NCBI RefSeq assembly: GCF_014648635.1
Contig: NZ_BMRM01000002.1
Coordinates: 124,001-188,000, forward strand
Direction: 5' to 3'
Length of the DNA stretch: 64,000 bases
Origin: Streptomyces cinerochromogenes
Lineage (GTDB): Bacteria > Actinomycetota > Actinomycetes > Streptomycetales > Streptomycetaceae
Below the pieces are notes generated by a model. It saw nothing but the letters and a program-made list of their open reading frames with translations. It made no database searches and was not told the DNA's origin. Each line of letters begins with the position of its first letter. Position 1 is the stretch's first letter. The position numbers and the translations under genes were made by a program. Shown in pieces: positions 8,288-19,688 of the stretch.

Positions 8288-9613
8288 CTACGCCGCCGGA
8301 ATCACCGCCGACACCCGGAAACCCCCCGCCTCCGTCGGCCCCGACACGAACACACCACCCAGCGCCACCACCCGCTCACGCATCCCCACCAGACCGTTCC
8401 CACCCGACGGCAACCCCGCCGCCGACGCCGACGCAGGCTCCGGCGGCGGCTCGTTCTCCACCTGCATCGCGATCTCCGACACCCGATGCGCGAGCCGCAC
8501 ATGCGTCTTCGCCCCCGCCGCATGCTTGTGCACGTTCGTCAACGCCTCCTGCACCACCCGGTACGCCGTCTGCTCCACCTCCGCCGCGTACGACCGCACC
8601 TCCCCCTCCACCGACAGATCCACCACCATCCCCGCGGCAGCCGACTGCCCGATCAACTCCTCCAGCTCCGACAGACACGGCCCCTCCACCGCACCCGCCT
8701 CCTCCGCAGCCCGAGACGCCGCCTCCGCCGCCGCAGCAGCAGCCGCCTCCCCGACCGCCGCCAACGGCACCCCCACAGCACGCCGGCCCGCACCCTCACC
8801 CGCCCGCAGCACCCCGAGCATCTCCCGCAACTCGGTCAACGCCTGCCGCCCCATGTCCCCCACCAGAGCCGCGTTCCGCACCGCCTTCTCGGGATCCTTC
8901 CGCGCCACCGCCTGCAACGCGGCGGCATGCACCACCATCAGACTCACCCGGTGCGCGACCACGTCATGCATCTCCCGGGCGATCCGCGTCCGCTCCTCGT
9001 TACGCGCCCACTCCGCCCGTTCCTCCGCCCGCTCCGCGAGCAACTGAAGCTCCCGCTCCAGACTGTCCGCCCGCTCCCGCAAGCTCTCCATCAACCGCCG
9101 CCGCGCCCCCACGTACAGCCCCAGCAACACCGGCGGAGCCGTCAGCCCCAACGCCGTCGTCACCGCCGCGAACGGCACGAACCAGTCACCCAGCGTCAGA
9201 TCCCCACGCGCCATGTCCTGCCGGACCCGCACGAACGTCACCACCGCCGTCCCCAGCAGCGACATCCCCGCCAGCGCACCGATGATCCGCCGCGGCACCT
9301 CCGCCGCCGCCAGCGTGTACAGACCGACCACGCCCATCAGGAAACCCATCTCCGCGGGCGTGACCGCGATCGACACCAGCACCACCGCGACCGGCCACTT
9401 CCGGCGCACCAGCAGCACCGAACCGGCCACCAGACCGAACACGATCCCCACCGAGGCCGGGATCCCCGCCTCCCGCGCGAACGGAACCCCCTCCGCCGCA
9501 CACTCCACGGCCGACACCAGCGCGAGCGCCCCGTCCAACACCGCACTACGCCGCCTAGGCCACCACCAAGGGCCGGTCAGCGCCCTGGCGTGGTCTTCCC
9601 CCGTCGTGGTCAT
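8288..9613 (-). CDS. Sensor histidine kinase, NarL-type (HisKA_3)
   Basis: 441 aa. The N-terminal 170 residues hold about five hydrophobic segments, followed by a helical linker (172-205). The H-box RIAREMHDVVAHRV carries the phospho-acceptor His216, the N-box QEALTNVHKHA lies at about 355-365 and the G-box GNGLVGMRERV at about 406-416. This layout is typical of DesK/NarL-type kinases that phosphorylate LuxR-class response regulators. No regulator gene is adjacent, so it is an orphan here; the two LuxR-type regulators in the window are more than 12 kb away. An alanine-rich insertion (287-306) sits between the DHp and ATPase domains. The signal is unknown. Confidence 0.9.
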   Translation of the reverse strand: MTTTGEDHARALTGPWWWPRRRSAVLDGALALVSAVECAAEGVPFAREAGIPASVGIVFGLVAGSVLLVRRKWPVAVVLVSIAVTPAEMGFLMGVVGLYTLAAAEVPRRIIGALAGMSLLGTAVVTFVRVRQDMARGDLTLGDWFVPFAAVTTALGLTAPPVLLGLYVGARRRLMESLRERADSLERELQLLAERAEERAEWARNEERTRIAREMHDVVAHRVSLMVVHAAALQAVARKDPEKAVRNAALVGDMGRQALTELREMLGVLRAGEGAGRRAVGVPLAAVGEAAAAAAAEAASRAAEEAGAVEGPCLSELEELIGQSAAAGMVVDLSVEGEVRSYAAEVEQTAYRVVQEALTNVHKHAAGAKTHVRLAHRVSEIAMQVENEPPPEPASASAAGLPSGGNGLVGMRERVVALGGVFVSGPTEAGGFRVSAVIPAA

Positions 9614-9773
9614 GCCTCCAGCCTACGGGCGAGAGGTACGGCTTTTCCGGTGACTTTCGCCTACCCCCACAGACCACGCCCCGTAACCGAACGCCCTCGA
9701 AACCACCCGGTATCCCTCGAACTGGTGAACCTCCCCCGTCCACCCCCGGAACCCAACATTCCGTCCGGACGGT

Positions 9774-10640
9774 ATGCGTATGACACATTCACCCGGCAAG
9801 TACGCCGACTTCGAGGGCCTCAGGCAGCAGGCGATCGCCCTCCGCAGAGCGGGCCACAGCCTCCGGCAGATCCGCGACGAGCTGAAGATCTTCAACAACG
9901 ACATCCTCAACCAGCTGGTGAAGGGCGAACCACCACCGGAGTGGACGAAGCGCCCACGAGCGAAGGACGACCTCCGGGAGCGGGCACGGGAGCTGCGACT
10001 CCAGGGCTGGACCTACGACCAGATCGAGGCGGAGCTGGGGTGCTCCAGAAGCTCGGTCTCCCTGTGGGTACGCGACTTGCCGAAGCCGGAGCCGCGCTAC
10101 ACCCCGGAGGAGCAACGGGCCCTCATGCGCGAAGGCCTGGCAAGGCGGCGAGCAGCAGAGAACGAAGAGCGCAAGAAGACCAAGCTCGGAGCTCGCCGCG
10201 AGGTCGGGGAGCTGTCGGATCGCGAGCTGTTCATGGTGGGGGTCGCGCTGTACTGGGCCGAGGGGTCGAAGAGCAAGCCATACGACCGCCGAGAGCGCGC
10301 CGTCTTCGTCAACAGCGACCCGGGCGTGATCCAGACCTACCTCGCCTGGCTCGACCTGCTCGACGTGAGCCGGGAACGCCTGAACTTCCGTGTACTCATC
10401 CACGAGACTGCCGATGTCGACGCTGCGCACCGTTTCTGGGCAGAGATCGCCGATATCGACGTCTCGGTCTTCGCCAAGCCGACGCTCAAGAAGCACAACC
10501 CGAAGACCGTCCGGAAGAACACCGGCGACGACTACCACGGCTGCCTGGTCATCGGCGTATCCAGAAGTGCCGGCCTGTACAACCGCATCGAAGGCTGGTG
10601 GAGCGGGATCGTGACCCAAGCGCAGGTACGTCTCCGGTAA
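9774..10640 (+). CDS. HTH protein with LAGLIDADG-like C-terminal region
   Basis: 288 aa (ATG at 9774 or 9780; no clear ribosome site). It contains two helix-turn-helix-like segments: residues about 14-45 (AIALRRAGHSLRQIRDEL) and 68-98 (LRLQGWTYDQIEAELGCSRS). After a basic helix, the second half begins VALYWAEGSKSK, then FVNSDPGVIQTYLAWLDLL, and ends with CLVIGVSRSAGLYNRIEGWW. The WAEG...NSDP arrangement resembles the single-LAGLIDADG homing-endonuclease fold, where the first acidic residue binds metal. It is encoded immediately upstream of tRNA-Gln in the same direction. The homing-endonuclease relation is my inference; many databases would list it as hypothetical. Confidence 0.6.
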   Translation: MRMTHSPGKYADFEGLRQQAIALRRAGHSLRQIRDELKIFNNDILNQLVKGEPPPEWTKRPRAKDDLRERARELRLQGWTYDQIEAELGCSRSSVSLWVRDLPKPEPRYTPEEQRALMREGLARRRAAENEERKKTKLGARREVGELSDRELFMVGVALYWAEGSKSKPYDRRERAVFVNSDPGVIQTYLAWLDLLDVSRERLNFRVLIHETADVDAAHRFWAEIADIDVSVFAKPTLKKHNPKTVRKNTGDDYHGCLVIGVSRSAGLYNRIEGWWSGIVTQAQVRLR

Positions 10641-10654
10641 GGTCTGAAGCGCTG

Positions 10655-10730
10655 TCCCCCGTGGTGTAACTGGCAGCACACTAGATTTTGGATCTAGCAG
10701 GACAAGGTTCGAATCCTTGCGGGGGAGCCA
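10655..10730 (+). tRNA. tRNA-Gln (anticodon UUG)
   Basis: Complete cloverleaf. The acceptor TCCCCCG pairs with CGGGGGA, the anticodon stem CTAGA/TCTAG holds the loop TTTTGGA with anticodon TTG (10688-10690), and the T-arm is CAAGG-TTCGAAT-CCTTG. The discriminator is G, and the 3' CCA (10728-10730) is encoded. It reads CAA codons, which are rare in this genome. Confidence 0.97.
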
Positions 10731-10855
10731 CAGCACACAAGACCTCAGTTCGGGCCCTGACTGCCAAGTCAGGGCCCGCTCTCATGTCCCCCACAAAACG
10801 CCCCCGGTATCCTGCGGCTGTCACCCCCACCCATCCAGAGCCGAAGGGCAACCCC

Positions 10856-12304
10856 GTGAGCGCCATCCGCCCGGCCGCCGTCGTCGTTCTCGCAGCGGGT
10901 GAGGGCACCCGTATGAAGTCGGCCACACCCAAGGTCCTGCACGAGATCTGCGGCCGTTCCCTCGTCGGCCACGTGCTGGCCGCCGCCCGAGAGTTGGACC
11001 CGCAGAACCTGGTCGTCGTGGTCGGCCACGCCCGTGAGCAGGTCACCGCGCACCTGAACCAGATCGACCCGGAGACCAGGACGGCCGTCCAGGCGGAGCA
11101 GAACGGCACCGGGCACGCCGTACGGATGGGCCTGGAGGAGCTGGGCGGGGCCGTGGACGGGACCGTCGTGGTCGTGTGCGGGGACACCCCGCTGCTGACC
11201 GCCGGCACGCTGAAGCAGCTCGCGCGGACGCACGGTGCCGACGGCAACGCGGTGACCGTGCTCACGGCCGAGGTGCCGGACGCGACCGGTTACGGCCGGA
11301 TCGTGCGGGACGAGGCGACGGGTGCCGTCACCGCGATCGTGGAGCACAAGGACGCGACCGAGGTGCAGCGGGAGATCCGGGAGATCAATTCCGGGGTGTT
11401 CGCGTTCGACGGCGCGCTGCTCGCCGACGCGCTGAAGAAGGTGCGGACGGACAACAGTCAGGGTGAGGAGTACCTCACGGACGTGCTGGGGATCCTGCGG
11501 GAGGCCGGGCACCGGGTGGGGGCCTCGGTGGCCGCCGATCACCGTGAGATCGCGGGGATCAACAACCGGGTGCAGCTGGCCGAGGCGCGGCGGATCCTGA
11601 ACGACCGGTTGCTGGAGCGGGCGATGCTCGACGGGGTGACCGTGGTGGATCCGGCGACGACGTGGGTCGATGTGACGGTGACCTTCGAGCGGGATGCCGT
11701 GGTGTATCCGGGGACGCAGCTGACGGGGTCGACGCACCTGGGTGAGGGTGCGGAGGTCGGGCCGAACAGCCGGCTGAAGGACACGCAGGTGGGTGCGGGG
11801 GCCCGGGTGGACAACACGGTGTCGGACGGGGCCGTGGTGGGTCCGCAGGCGTCCGTGGGGCCGTACGCGTATCTGCGGCCGGGGACGCGGCTGGGGGCCA
11901 AGGGCAAGATCGGGACGTACGTCGAGACGAAGAACGCGTCGATCGGTGAGGGTACGAAGGTGCCGCATCTGTCGTACGTGGGGGACGCGACGATCGGTGA
12001 CTACTCGAACATCGGCGCGGCGAGTGTGTTCGTGAACTATGACGGGGAGCACAAGCACCACACGACCGTCGGGTCGCACTGCAAGACGGGTTCGGACAAC
12101 ATGTTTGTGGCTCCTGTCACGGTCGGGGACGGTGCCTACACCGCTGCCGGGTCCGTGATCACGAAGGATGTGCCGCCCGGTTCGCTGGCCGTGGCCCGTG
12201 GCCAGCAGCGGAATATCGAGGGTTGGGTGGCTCGGAAGCGTCCGGGGAGCGCGGCGGCGAAGGCGGCCGAGGCGGCGTCCCGGCGGGGTGAGAGCGAGGA
12301 CTGA
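10856..12304 (+). CDS. glmU: Bifunctional UDP-GlcNAc pyrophosphorylase / glucosamine-1-P acetyltransferase
   Basis: 482 aa from the GTG at 10856 (GAAGGG upstream; the longer frame would run through the tRNA). The N-terminal uridyltransferase domain shows VLAAGEGTRMKS (nucleotide loop), EQNGTGHAV and CGDTPLL. The C-terminal half is a left-handed beta-helix of hexapeptide repeats ending with YVGDATIGDYSNIGAA and NYDGEHKHHT, including the conserved acetyltransferase active-site His region. It makes UDP-N-acetylglucosamine for peptidoglycan from GlcN-1-P, acetyl-CoA and UTP. It is followed by prs after 153 bp, as in other streptomycetes. Confidence 0.97.
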   Translation: MSAIRPAAVVVLAAGEGTRMKSATPKVLHEICGRSLVGHVLAAARELDPQNLVVVVGHAREQVTAHLNQIDPETRTAVQAEQNGTGHAVRMGLEELGGAVDGTVVVVCGDTPLLTAGTLKQLARTHGADGNAVTVLTAEVPDATGYGRIVRDEATGAVTAIVEHKDATEVQREIREINSGVFAFDGALLADALKKVRTDNSQGEEYLTDVLGILREAGHRVGASVAADHREIAGINNRVQLAEARRILNDRLLERAMLDGVTVVDPATTWVDVTVTFERDAVVYPGTQLTGSTHLGEGAEVGPNSRLKDTQVGAGARVDNTVSDGAVVGPQASVGPYAYLRPGTRLGAKGKIGTYVETKNASIGEGTKVPHLSYVGDATIGDYSNIGAASVFVNYDGEHKHHTTVGSHCKTGSDNMFVAPVTVGDGAYTAAGSVITKDVPPGSLAVARGQQRNIEGWVARKRPGSAAAKAAEAASRRGESED

Positions 12305-12342
12305 CGGGAAACGGGTGCGCCAAACACGGCGTACCGTGATAA

Positions 12343-12364
12343 GTGCACATCCGCACGTGTGCAC
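12343..12364. other. Hairpin in glmU-prs spacer
   Basis: The inverted repeat GTGCACA / TGTGCAC with an 8-nt loop lies midway between glmU and prs. It could be a weak terminator or an operator; the sequence alone does not decide. Confidence 0.4.
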
Positions 12365-12457
12365 CCGCACCCTTACCAGCTGATACGGCCTCTCATGCCC
12401 AGTCGGGAGGTCGCCGAGCAGCCGGCTGGCTGAGACAACCTCTGAGGAGACAGTGCT

Positions 12458-13438
12458 GTGACCGGGATCAAGACGACCGGCGAGAAGAAGATGATGTTCT
12501 TCTCCGGCCGCGCCCACCCCGAGCTTGCCGAGGAGGTCGCCCAGCAGCTGGGTGTCGGGGTCGTCCCGACGAAGGCCTTCGACTTCGCGAATGGTGAGAT
12601 CTACGTCCGTTACCAGGAGTCGGCTCGTGGTGCGGACTGCTTCCTGATCCAGAGCCACACGGCTCCGATCAACAAGTGGATCATGGAGCAGCTGATCATG
12701 ATCGACGCGCTGAAGCGTGCGTCGGCTCGTTCCATCACGGTGATCGTGCCGTTCTACGGTTACGCGCGGCAGGACAAGAAGCACCGGGGTCGTGAACCGA
12801 TTTCGGCGCGTCTGATCGCGGATCTGATGAAGACGGCGGGGGCGGACCGGATTCTGACGGTCGACCTGCACACGGATCAGATCCAGGGCTTCTTCGACGG
12901 TCCGGTGGATCACCTGTTCGCGTTGCCGCTGCTGGCGGACTACGTGGGGGCGAAGGTGGACCGGGAGAAGCTGACGGTGGTGTCGCCGGACGCGGGCCGG
13001 GTGCGGGTGGCGGACCGGTGGTGTGACCGGCTCGGTGCGCCGCTGGCGATCGTGCACAAGCGGCGTGACAAGGACGTGGCGAACCAGGTGACGGTCCACG
13101 AGGTCGTGGGCGAGGTCAAGGGTCGTGTGTGTGTCCTGGTCGACGACATGATCGACACGGGTGGCACGATCTGTGCGGCGGCGGACGCGCTGTTCGCGCA
13201 TGGTGCGGAGGACGTCATCGTGACGGCGACGCACGGTGTGCTGTCGGGTCCGGCCGCCGACCGGCTGAAGAACTCGCGGGTGAGTGAGTTCGTGTTCACG
13301 AACACGCTGCCGACGCCGTCGGAGCTGGGCCGGGATCTGGACAAGATCACGGTGCTGTCGATCGCTCCGACGATCGCGAGTGCGGTGCGTGAGGTGTTCG
13401 AGGATGGTTCGGTGACCAGCCTGTTCGACGAGCAGTGA
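12458..13438 (+). CDS. prs: Ribose-phosphate pyrophosphokinase (PRPP synthetase)
   Basis: 326 aa, GTG start with GAGGAGA upstream. It converts ribose-5-phosphate and ATP to PRPP for nucleotide, His and Trp synthesis. Signatures: FSGRAHPELAEEVA (N-terminus), DFANGEIYVRYQES (ATP flexible region), the DLHTDQIQGFF metal/ATP motif and the PRPP-binding loop VLVDDMIDTGGTI. Length matches class I enzymes. It lies between glmU and rplY. Confidence 0.97.
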   Translation: MTGIKTTGEKKMMFFSGRAHPELAEEVAQQLGVGVVPTKAFDFANGEIYVRYQESARGADCFLIQSHTAPINKWIMEQLIMIDALKRASARSITVIVPFYGYARQDKKHRGREPISARLIADLMKTAGADRILTVDLHTDQIQGFFDGPVDHLFALPLLADYVGAKVDREKLTVVSPDAGRVRVADRWCDRLGAPLAIVHKRRDKDVANQVTVHEVVGEVKGRVCVLVDDMIDTGGTICAAADALFAHGAEDVIVTATHGVLSGPAADRLKNSRVSEFVFTNTLPTPSELGRDLDKITVLSIAPTIASAVREVFEDGSVTSLFDEQ

Positions 13439-13478
13439 GGTTTCTGCACCTCTCTGCCGCACACCTGATGTGATCGTT

Positions 13479-13508
13479 TTGGGTACGGCCTCCCCCTCCG
13501 AGTAGACT
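13479..13508 (+). promoter_or_regulatory. Possible promoter of rplY
   Basis: A TTGGGT and a TAGACT hexamer are separated by 18 bp, about 128 bp ahead of the rplY start, inside the 197-bp prs-rplY spacer. The -10 matches the vegetative consensus reasonably and the -35 only partly. This is a sequence-based suggestion only. Confidence 0.3.
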
Positions 13509-13635
13509 GCTGCAGTTGCTCGGCGAGGGAGGCCGTACTCGTGTACGGCGGTCCGTTATCGACGCGCTCTTCGTAGCAGGCCGTTCGTGGCCGGGTGACC
13601 ACGTCCGTTCCGAGAACCTACGAGGAGTGATTCCC

Positions 13636-14226
13636 ATGTCCGAGGTGAAGCTCAGCGCCGAGACCCGCACCGAGTTCGGCAAGGGTGCGGCCCGCCGCAT
13701 CCGCCGTGAGAACAAGGTGCCGGTCGTTCTGTACGGCCACGGCTCCGACCCGCTGCACCTGACCCTGCCGGGTCACGACCTGCTGCTGGCGCTGCGTACG
13801 CCGAACGTCCTGATCGCCCTGGACATCGACGGCAAGACCAGCGAGCTGGCGATCCCGAAGGCCGTGCAGCGTGACCCGCTGAAGGGCTTCCTGGAGCACG
13901 TCGACCTGCTGCTGGTCAAGCGTGGCGAGAAGGTCACGGTCGAGATCCCGGTGCACGTCGAGGGCGAGCTGGCCCCGGGTGGCAACCTGCTGGAGCACGT
14001 CCTGGACGCGCTGCCGGTGGAGACCGAGGCCACGCACATCCCCGAGTCGGTCACCGTCTCCGTCGAGGGCCTGGAGGCCGGTGCCTCCGTCCTCGCCAAG
14101 GACATCACCCTGCCGTCCGGCACCACGCTGGCCGTCGAGGAGGACGCTGTCGTCCTGCAGGTCCTGGCCGCGCAGGCCGAGGAGACCGAGGGCGAGGCCG
14201 CCGAGGAGGCGGCCGCCGAGGCCTGA
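13636..14226 (+). CDS. rplY: 50S ribosomal protein L25 / general stress protein Ctc
   Basis: 196 aa, ATG at 13636 with CGAGGAG upstream. The N-terminal L25 domain contains TRTEFGKGAARRIRRENKVP and VLYGHG, and binds 5S rRNA. The C-terminal TL5/Ctc domain contains HVEGELAPGGNLLEHVLD. It ends in an acidic Glu/Ala tail as in actinobacterial homologues. It precedes pth, the common rplY-pth arrangement, with a hairpin between them. Confidence 0.96.
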   Translation: MSEVKLSAETRTEFGKGAARRIRRENKVPVVLYGHGSDPLHLTLPGHDLLLALRTPNVLIALDIDGKTSELAIPKAVQRDPLKGFLEHVDLLLVKRGEKVTVEIPVHVEGELAPGGNLLEHVLDALPVETEATHIPESVTVSVEGLEAGASVLAKDITLPSGTTLAVEEDAVVLQVLAAQAEETEGEAAEEAAAEA

Positions 14227-14347
14227 TCCCGGCCGGCGGTTCGGCCGCGGCTGTCGTGAGCGTCTCTTCGGGGCGCGCGGCACCGCGGGCTGTGGTCGCT
14301 CGTTCCGTCGTGCGGGACGATGGCCCACAGCGGTAGCCATAGAGCTT

Positions 14348-14379
14348 CAGCCGCTGCTTCCCTTGGGGGGCAGCGGCTG
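14348..14379 (+). terminator. Hairpin after rplY
   Basis: CAGCCGCTG pairs with CAGCGGCTG (9 bp) across a 14-nt loop, followed by TTGCC. It lies 122 nt after the rplY stop and just ahead of the pth ribosome site, so it may terminate rplY transcripts or attenuate read-through into pth. Confidence 0.55.
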
Positions 14380-14404
14380 TTGCCTTGCATGAGGAGAGAT
14401 GGAC

Positions 14405-15001
14405 GTGACCACCCCCGCCAGTGATCCCTGGCTGATCGTCGGGCTCGGCAATCCCGGGCCGGAGTACGCCATGAACCGGCACAACGTCGGTTTCATGGTG
14501 GCGGACCTGCTCGCGGACCGGATCGGGGGGAAGTTCAAGCGGGCGGGCAAGGCGCAGGCGCAGGTGCTGGAGGGGCGGATCGGTCCGGCGGGGCCGGGCA
14601 GTCGCCGGGTGGTCCTGGCGAAGCCGATGTCGTTCATGAACCTGTCCGGCGGTCCGGTGAACGCGTTGCGGGACTTCTACAAGGTGCCGGTGGCGAATAT
14701 CGTGGCGGTCCATGACGAGCTGGACATCGACTACGGGACGCTGCGGCTGAAGCTGGGCGGCGGGGACAACGGGCACAACGGTCTGAAGTCGATGACGAAG
14801 GCGATGGGGCCGGACTATCACCGGGTGCGGTGCGGGATCGGGCGGCCGCCGGGGCGGATGCAGGTGGCCGACTTCGTGCTGAAGGACTTCTCGTCGGCGG
14901 AGCGCAAGGAGCTGGACTGGTTCGTGGACCGTGCGGCGGATGCGGTGGAGTCCTTGGTGACGGAGGGGCTGGAGCGGGCGCAGAGCGCGTACAACTCCTG
15001 A
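14405..15001 (+). CDS. pth: Peptidyl-tRNA hydrolase
   Basis: 198 aa. The GTG at 14405 is preferred over the ATG at 14399, because the GAGGAG at 14391-14396 is 8 nt from the GTG but only 2 nt from the ATG. It releases tRNA from stalled peptidyl-tRNA. Motifs: [21 protein letters not shown] with the catalytic His in [16 protein letters not shown], and [10 protein letters not shown] with the catalytic Asp, then [11 protein letters not shown]. Full length. Confidence 0.97.
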   Translation: MTTPASDPWLIVGLGNPGPEYAMNRHNVGFMVADLLADRIGGKFKRAGKAQAQVLEGRIGPAGPGSRRVVLAKPMSFMNLSGGPVNALRDFYKVPVANIVAVHDELDIDYGTLRLKLGGGDNGHNGLKSMTKAMGPDYHRVRCGIGRPPGRMQVADFVLKDFSSAERKELDWFVDRAADAVESLVTEGLERAQSAYNS

Positions 15002-15052
15002 CTTGTCCGGGCTTGGCGCCCGCGGAGTTGACCGGTCGTAGGGGTATGGCCA

Positions 15053-15559
15053 ATGATCCCGGCCATGCCTGCCACAGCCAGTACCGCTCGTCAGGCGTCC
15101 GTGTCCGCGTTGCGGTTCGGGCGGGTCGCGGTGATGGGCGCGCTCGCCGCGCTGATCGTGTTCGCCGGGGTGTGGGGGTCCTGGGGGACCGCCCAGCACG
15201 TGATGCTGACCAAGGGACGTGAACGGGGCACGGTTCGTGTGACGCGGTGCACGGGGGGTGTGTGCAGCGGCCCGTTCACGCCCGGGTCCGCGGGGGCGCG
15301 GCCGCGTGCGCGGGTGGAGATGGCGCAGTCCGTGGCGGTGCGGGCGGGGGCGACGTACGACGTGGTGCTGAAGCCGGGTTCCCAGGGCGCGGTGCGGTCG
15401 GGTCCGGCGGGGGTCCTGTATGCGTGGGTGCCGTTGGGCGGGGCGCTGCTGCTGGCTGCGGTGGTGGTCGCGGGCGGGATGCGGCTGGTCCGGCCGGCGT
15501 GGGTGCTGGGGCTGTCGGGGGCGGGGCTGCTGACGGCGGCGTTCGTGGCGTTGCAGTGA
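15053..15559 (+). CDS. Small membrane protein, unknown function
   Basis: 168 aa; the ATG at 15053 has AGGGG 9 nt upstream. It has one TM helix near residues 22-42 (GRVAVMGALAALIVFAGVW), an extracytoplasmic stretch of about 85 residues with two cysteines (CTGGVC, possible disulfide), then two closely spaced hydrophobic helices at about 123-142 and 148-166. No family is recognised. It may be co-transcribed with pth. A strong bidirectional hairpin follows. Confidence 0.75.
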   Translation: MIPAMPATASTARQASVSALRFGRVAVMGALAALIVFAGVWGSWGTAQHVMLTKGRERGTVRVTRCTGGVCSGPFTPGSAGARPRARVEMAQSVAVRAGATYDVVLKPGSQGAVRSGPAGVLYAWVPLGGALLLAAVVVAGGMRLVRPAWVLGLSGAGLLTAAFVALQ

Positions 15560-15589
15560 GGTGAAGTGCTGGTCGCCCGGGAGACGGAG

Positions 15590-15623
15590 GGCGCCCCCGG
15601 GGTCGTACGACCCCGGGGGCGCC
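15590..15623. terminator. Bidirectional terminator between membrane protein gene and ppc
   Basis: A perfect 34-bp palindrome (17-bp arms beginning GGCGCCCCCGGGGTCGT) followed by TTTT on the plus strand. It lies between convergent genes ending at 15559 and 15643. Confidence 0.85.
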
Positions 15624-15642
15624 TTTTCGCTGTCTGTGCGGG

Positions 15643-18375
<2,733 letters not shown>

Positions 18376-18577
18376 AGGTGCGGCTCCTTGCAGTGTTGAA
18401 GCTCGTCTGGGAGGGAACCCGGCCGGCTGCCAGGCGGCGGGGGCGCCGCATACGGGCCGGTGCGTCCGGGGAAGGAAACTTCAGCGGACCGCGCTGTCCG
18501 ACCGAGTCCAAGGATAGGTGGCGATGTGGACGCGCAGGGTCTGGGGCTCTTGCCGCCGCACCTGGCGCTGCCATACT

Positions 18578-18604
18578 TACGTCGCCGTAGGTTACGGAAC
18601 CGTA
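18578..18604. promoter_or_regulatory. Double inverted-repeat operator upstream of desaturase-TetR operon
   Basis: Two adjacent imperfect palindromes with TACG/CGTA arms: TACGTCGCCGTA (18578-18589) and TACGGAACCGTA (18593-18604), 15 bp apart centre to centre. They lie 77 bp before the desaturase start, in the 305-bp spacer between ppc and the desaturase, which otherwise shows no gene. Operators of this TACG-N4-CGTA form are typical TetR sites; the TetR encoded in the same operon is the obvious candidate. Confidence 0.55.
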
Positions 18605-18680
18605 GGGAAGGGCCGTCGAGTCCCCCTCGGTTCCAAAGACCCGGAATCCGCCTCGACCATCGACCCCACAGGGGACGCGC

Positions 18681-19688
18681 ATGACCTCAAGTTCCGATGT
18701 GATCGAAGAAGCCCGTAAGGCCACCGACACACCCCCTCCCTCCGCCACGCTGGGCGGCGAGCAGAAGCGTTCGATCGAACAGATCACGCTGCTCCTGTTC
18801 ATCACCGTGCCGTTCCTGGCGCTGGTGGCGGCGGTGCCGCTGGCCTGGGGCTGGGGGGTGAGCTGGCTCGATCTGGGCCTGCTGGTGTTCTTCTACTTCC
18901 TGGGGTGCCACGGCATCACGATCGGTTTCCACCGGTACTTCACCCATGGTTCGTTCAAGGCGAAGCGGCCCCTGCGGATCGCACTGGCGATCATGGGGTC
19001 GCTGGCGGTCGAGGGGCCCCTGGTGCGCTGGGTGGCCGATCACCGCCGGCATCACAAGTTCTCCGACGCGGAGGGTGACCCGCACTCGCCGTGGCGGTTC
19101 GGCGAGACGGTTCCGGCGCTGATGAAGGGCCTGTGGTGGGCGCACATCGGCTGGATGTTCGACGAGGAGCAGACCCCGCAGGAGAAGTACGCGCCGGATC
19201 TGATCAAGGACAAGGCGATCCGGGCGATCTCCCGCCAGTTCGTGCTGTGGACCGCCGTGTCCCTGGGCCTGCCCCCGCTGATCGGGGGGCTGGTGACGAT
19301 GTCCTGGTGGGGCGCGTTCACCGCGTTCTTCTGGGGTTCACTCGTGCGGGTGGCGCTGCTGCACCATGTGACCTGGTCGATCAACTCGATCTGCCACGCG
19401 GTCGGCAAGCGGCCGTTCAAGTCGCGGGACCGCTCGGGCAACGTGTGGTGGCTGGCGGTCCTGTCCTGCGGGGAGTCCTGGCACAACCTGCACCACGCCG
19501 ACCCGACCTGCGCGCGGCACGGTGTGATGCGCGGCCAGATCGACTCCTCGGCACGGTTCATCCGCATCTTCGAGGCGTTCGGCTGGGCGTACGACGTGCG
19601 CTGGCCGTCACGCTCGCGTATCGATTCGCGCCGCAGCACCGGCGGGGACGGCTCCCGGCGCCGGGAGGAGACCGCGAAGGCGGCATGA
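18681..19688 (+). CDS. Acyl-CoA delta-9 fatty acid desaturase
   Basis: 335-aa membrane di-iron desaturase. The three histidine boxes are visible: HRYFTHG (HX4H), DHRRHHKFSD (HX2HH) and ESWHNLHHADP (HX2HH). Hydrophobic segments lie at about 34-80 and 187-232. It introduces a double bond in acyl chains for membrane fluidity. The stop overlaps the ATG of the TetR gene (ATGA), indicating a two-gene operon with its own regulator. Confidence 0.95.
   Translation: MTSSSDVIEEARKATDTPPPSATLGGEQKRSIEQITLLLFITVPFLALVAAVPLAWGWGVSWLDLGLLVFFYFLGCHGITIGFHRYFTHGSFKAKRPLRIALAIMGSLAVEGPLVRWVADHRRHHKFSDAEGDPHSPWRFGETVPALMKGLWWAHIGWMFDEEQTPQEKYAPDLIKDKAIRAISRQFVLWTAVSLGLPPLIGGLVTMSWWGAFTAFFWGSLVRVALLHHVTWSINSICHAVGKRPFKSRDRSGNVWWLAVLSCGESWHNLHHADPTCARHGVMRGQIDSSARFIRIFEAFGWAYDVRWPSRSRIDSRRSTGGDGSRRREETAKAA

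Noticed and set aside
10769..13462. 897-codon minus-strand frame over glmU and prs
   Set aside because: Antisense shadow with no recognisable domain; glmU and prs are certain.
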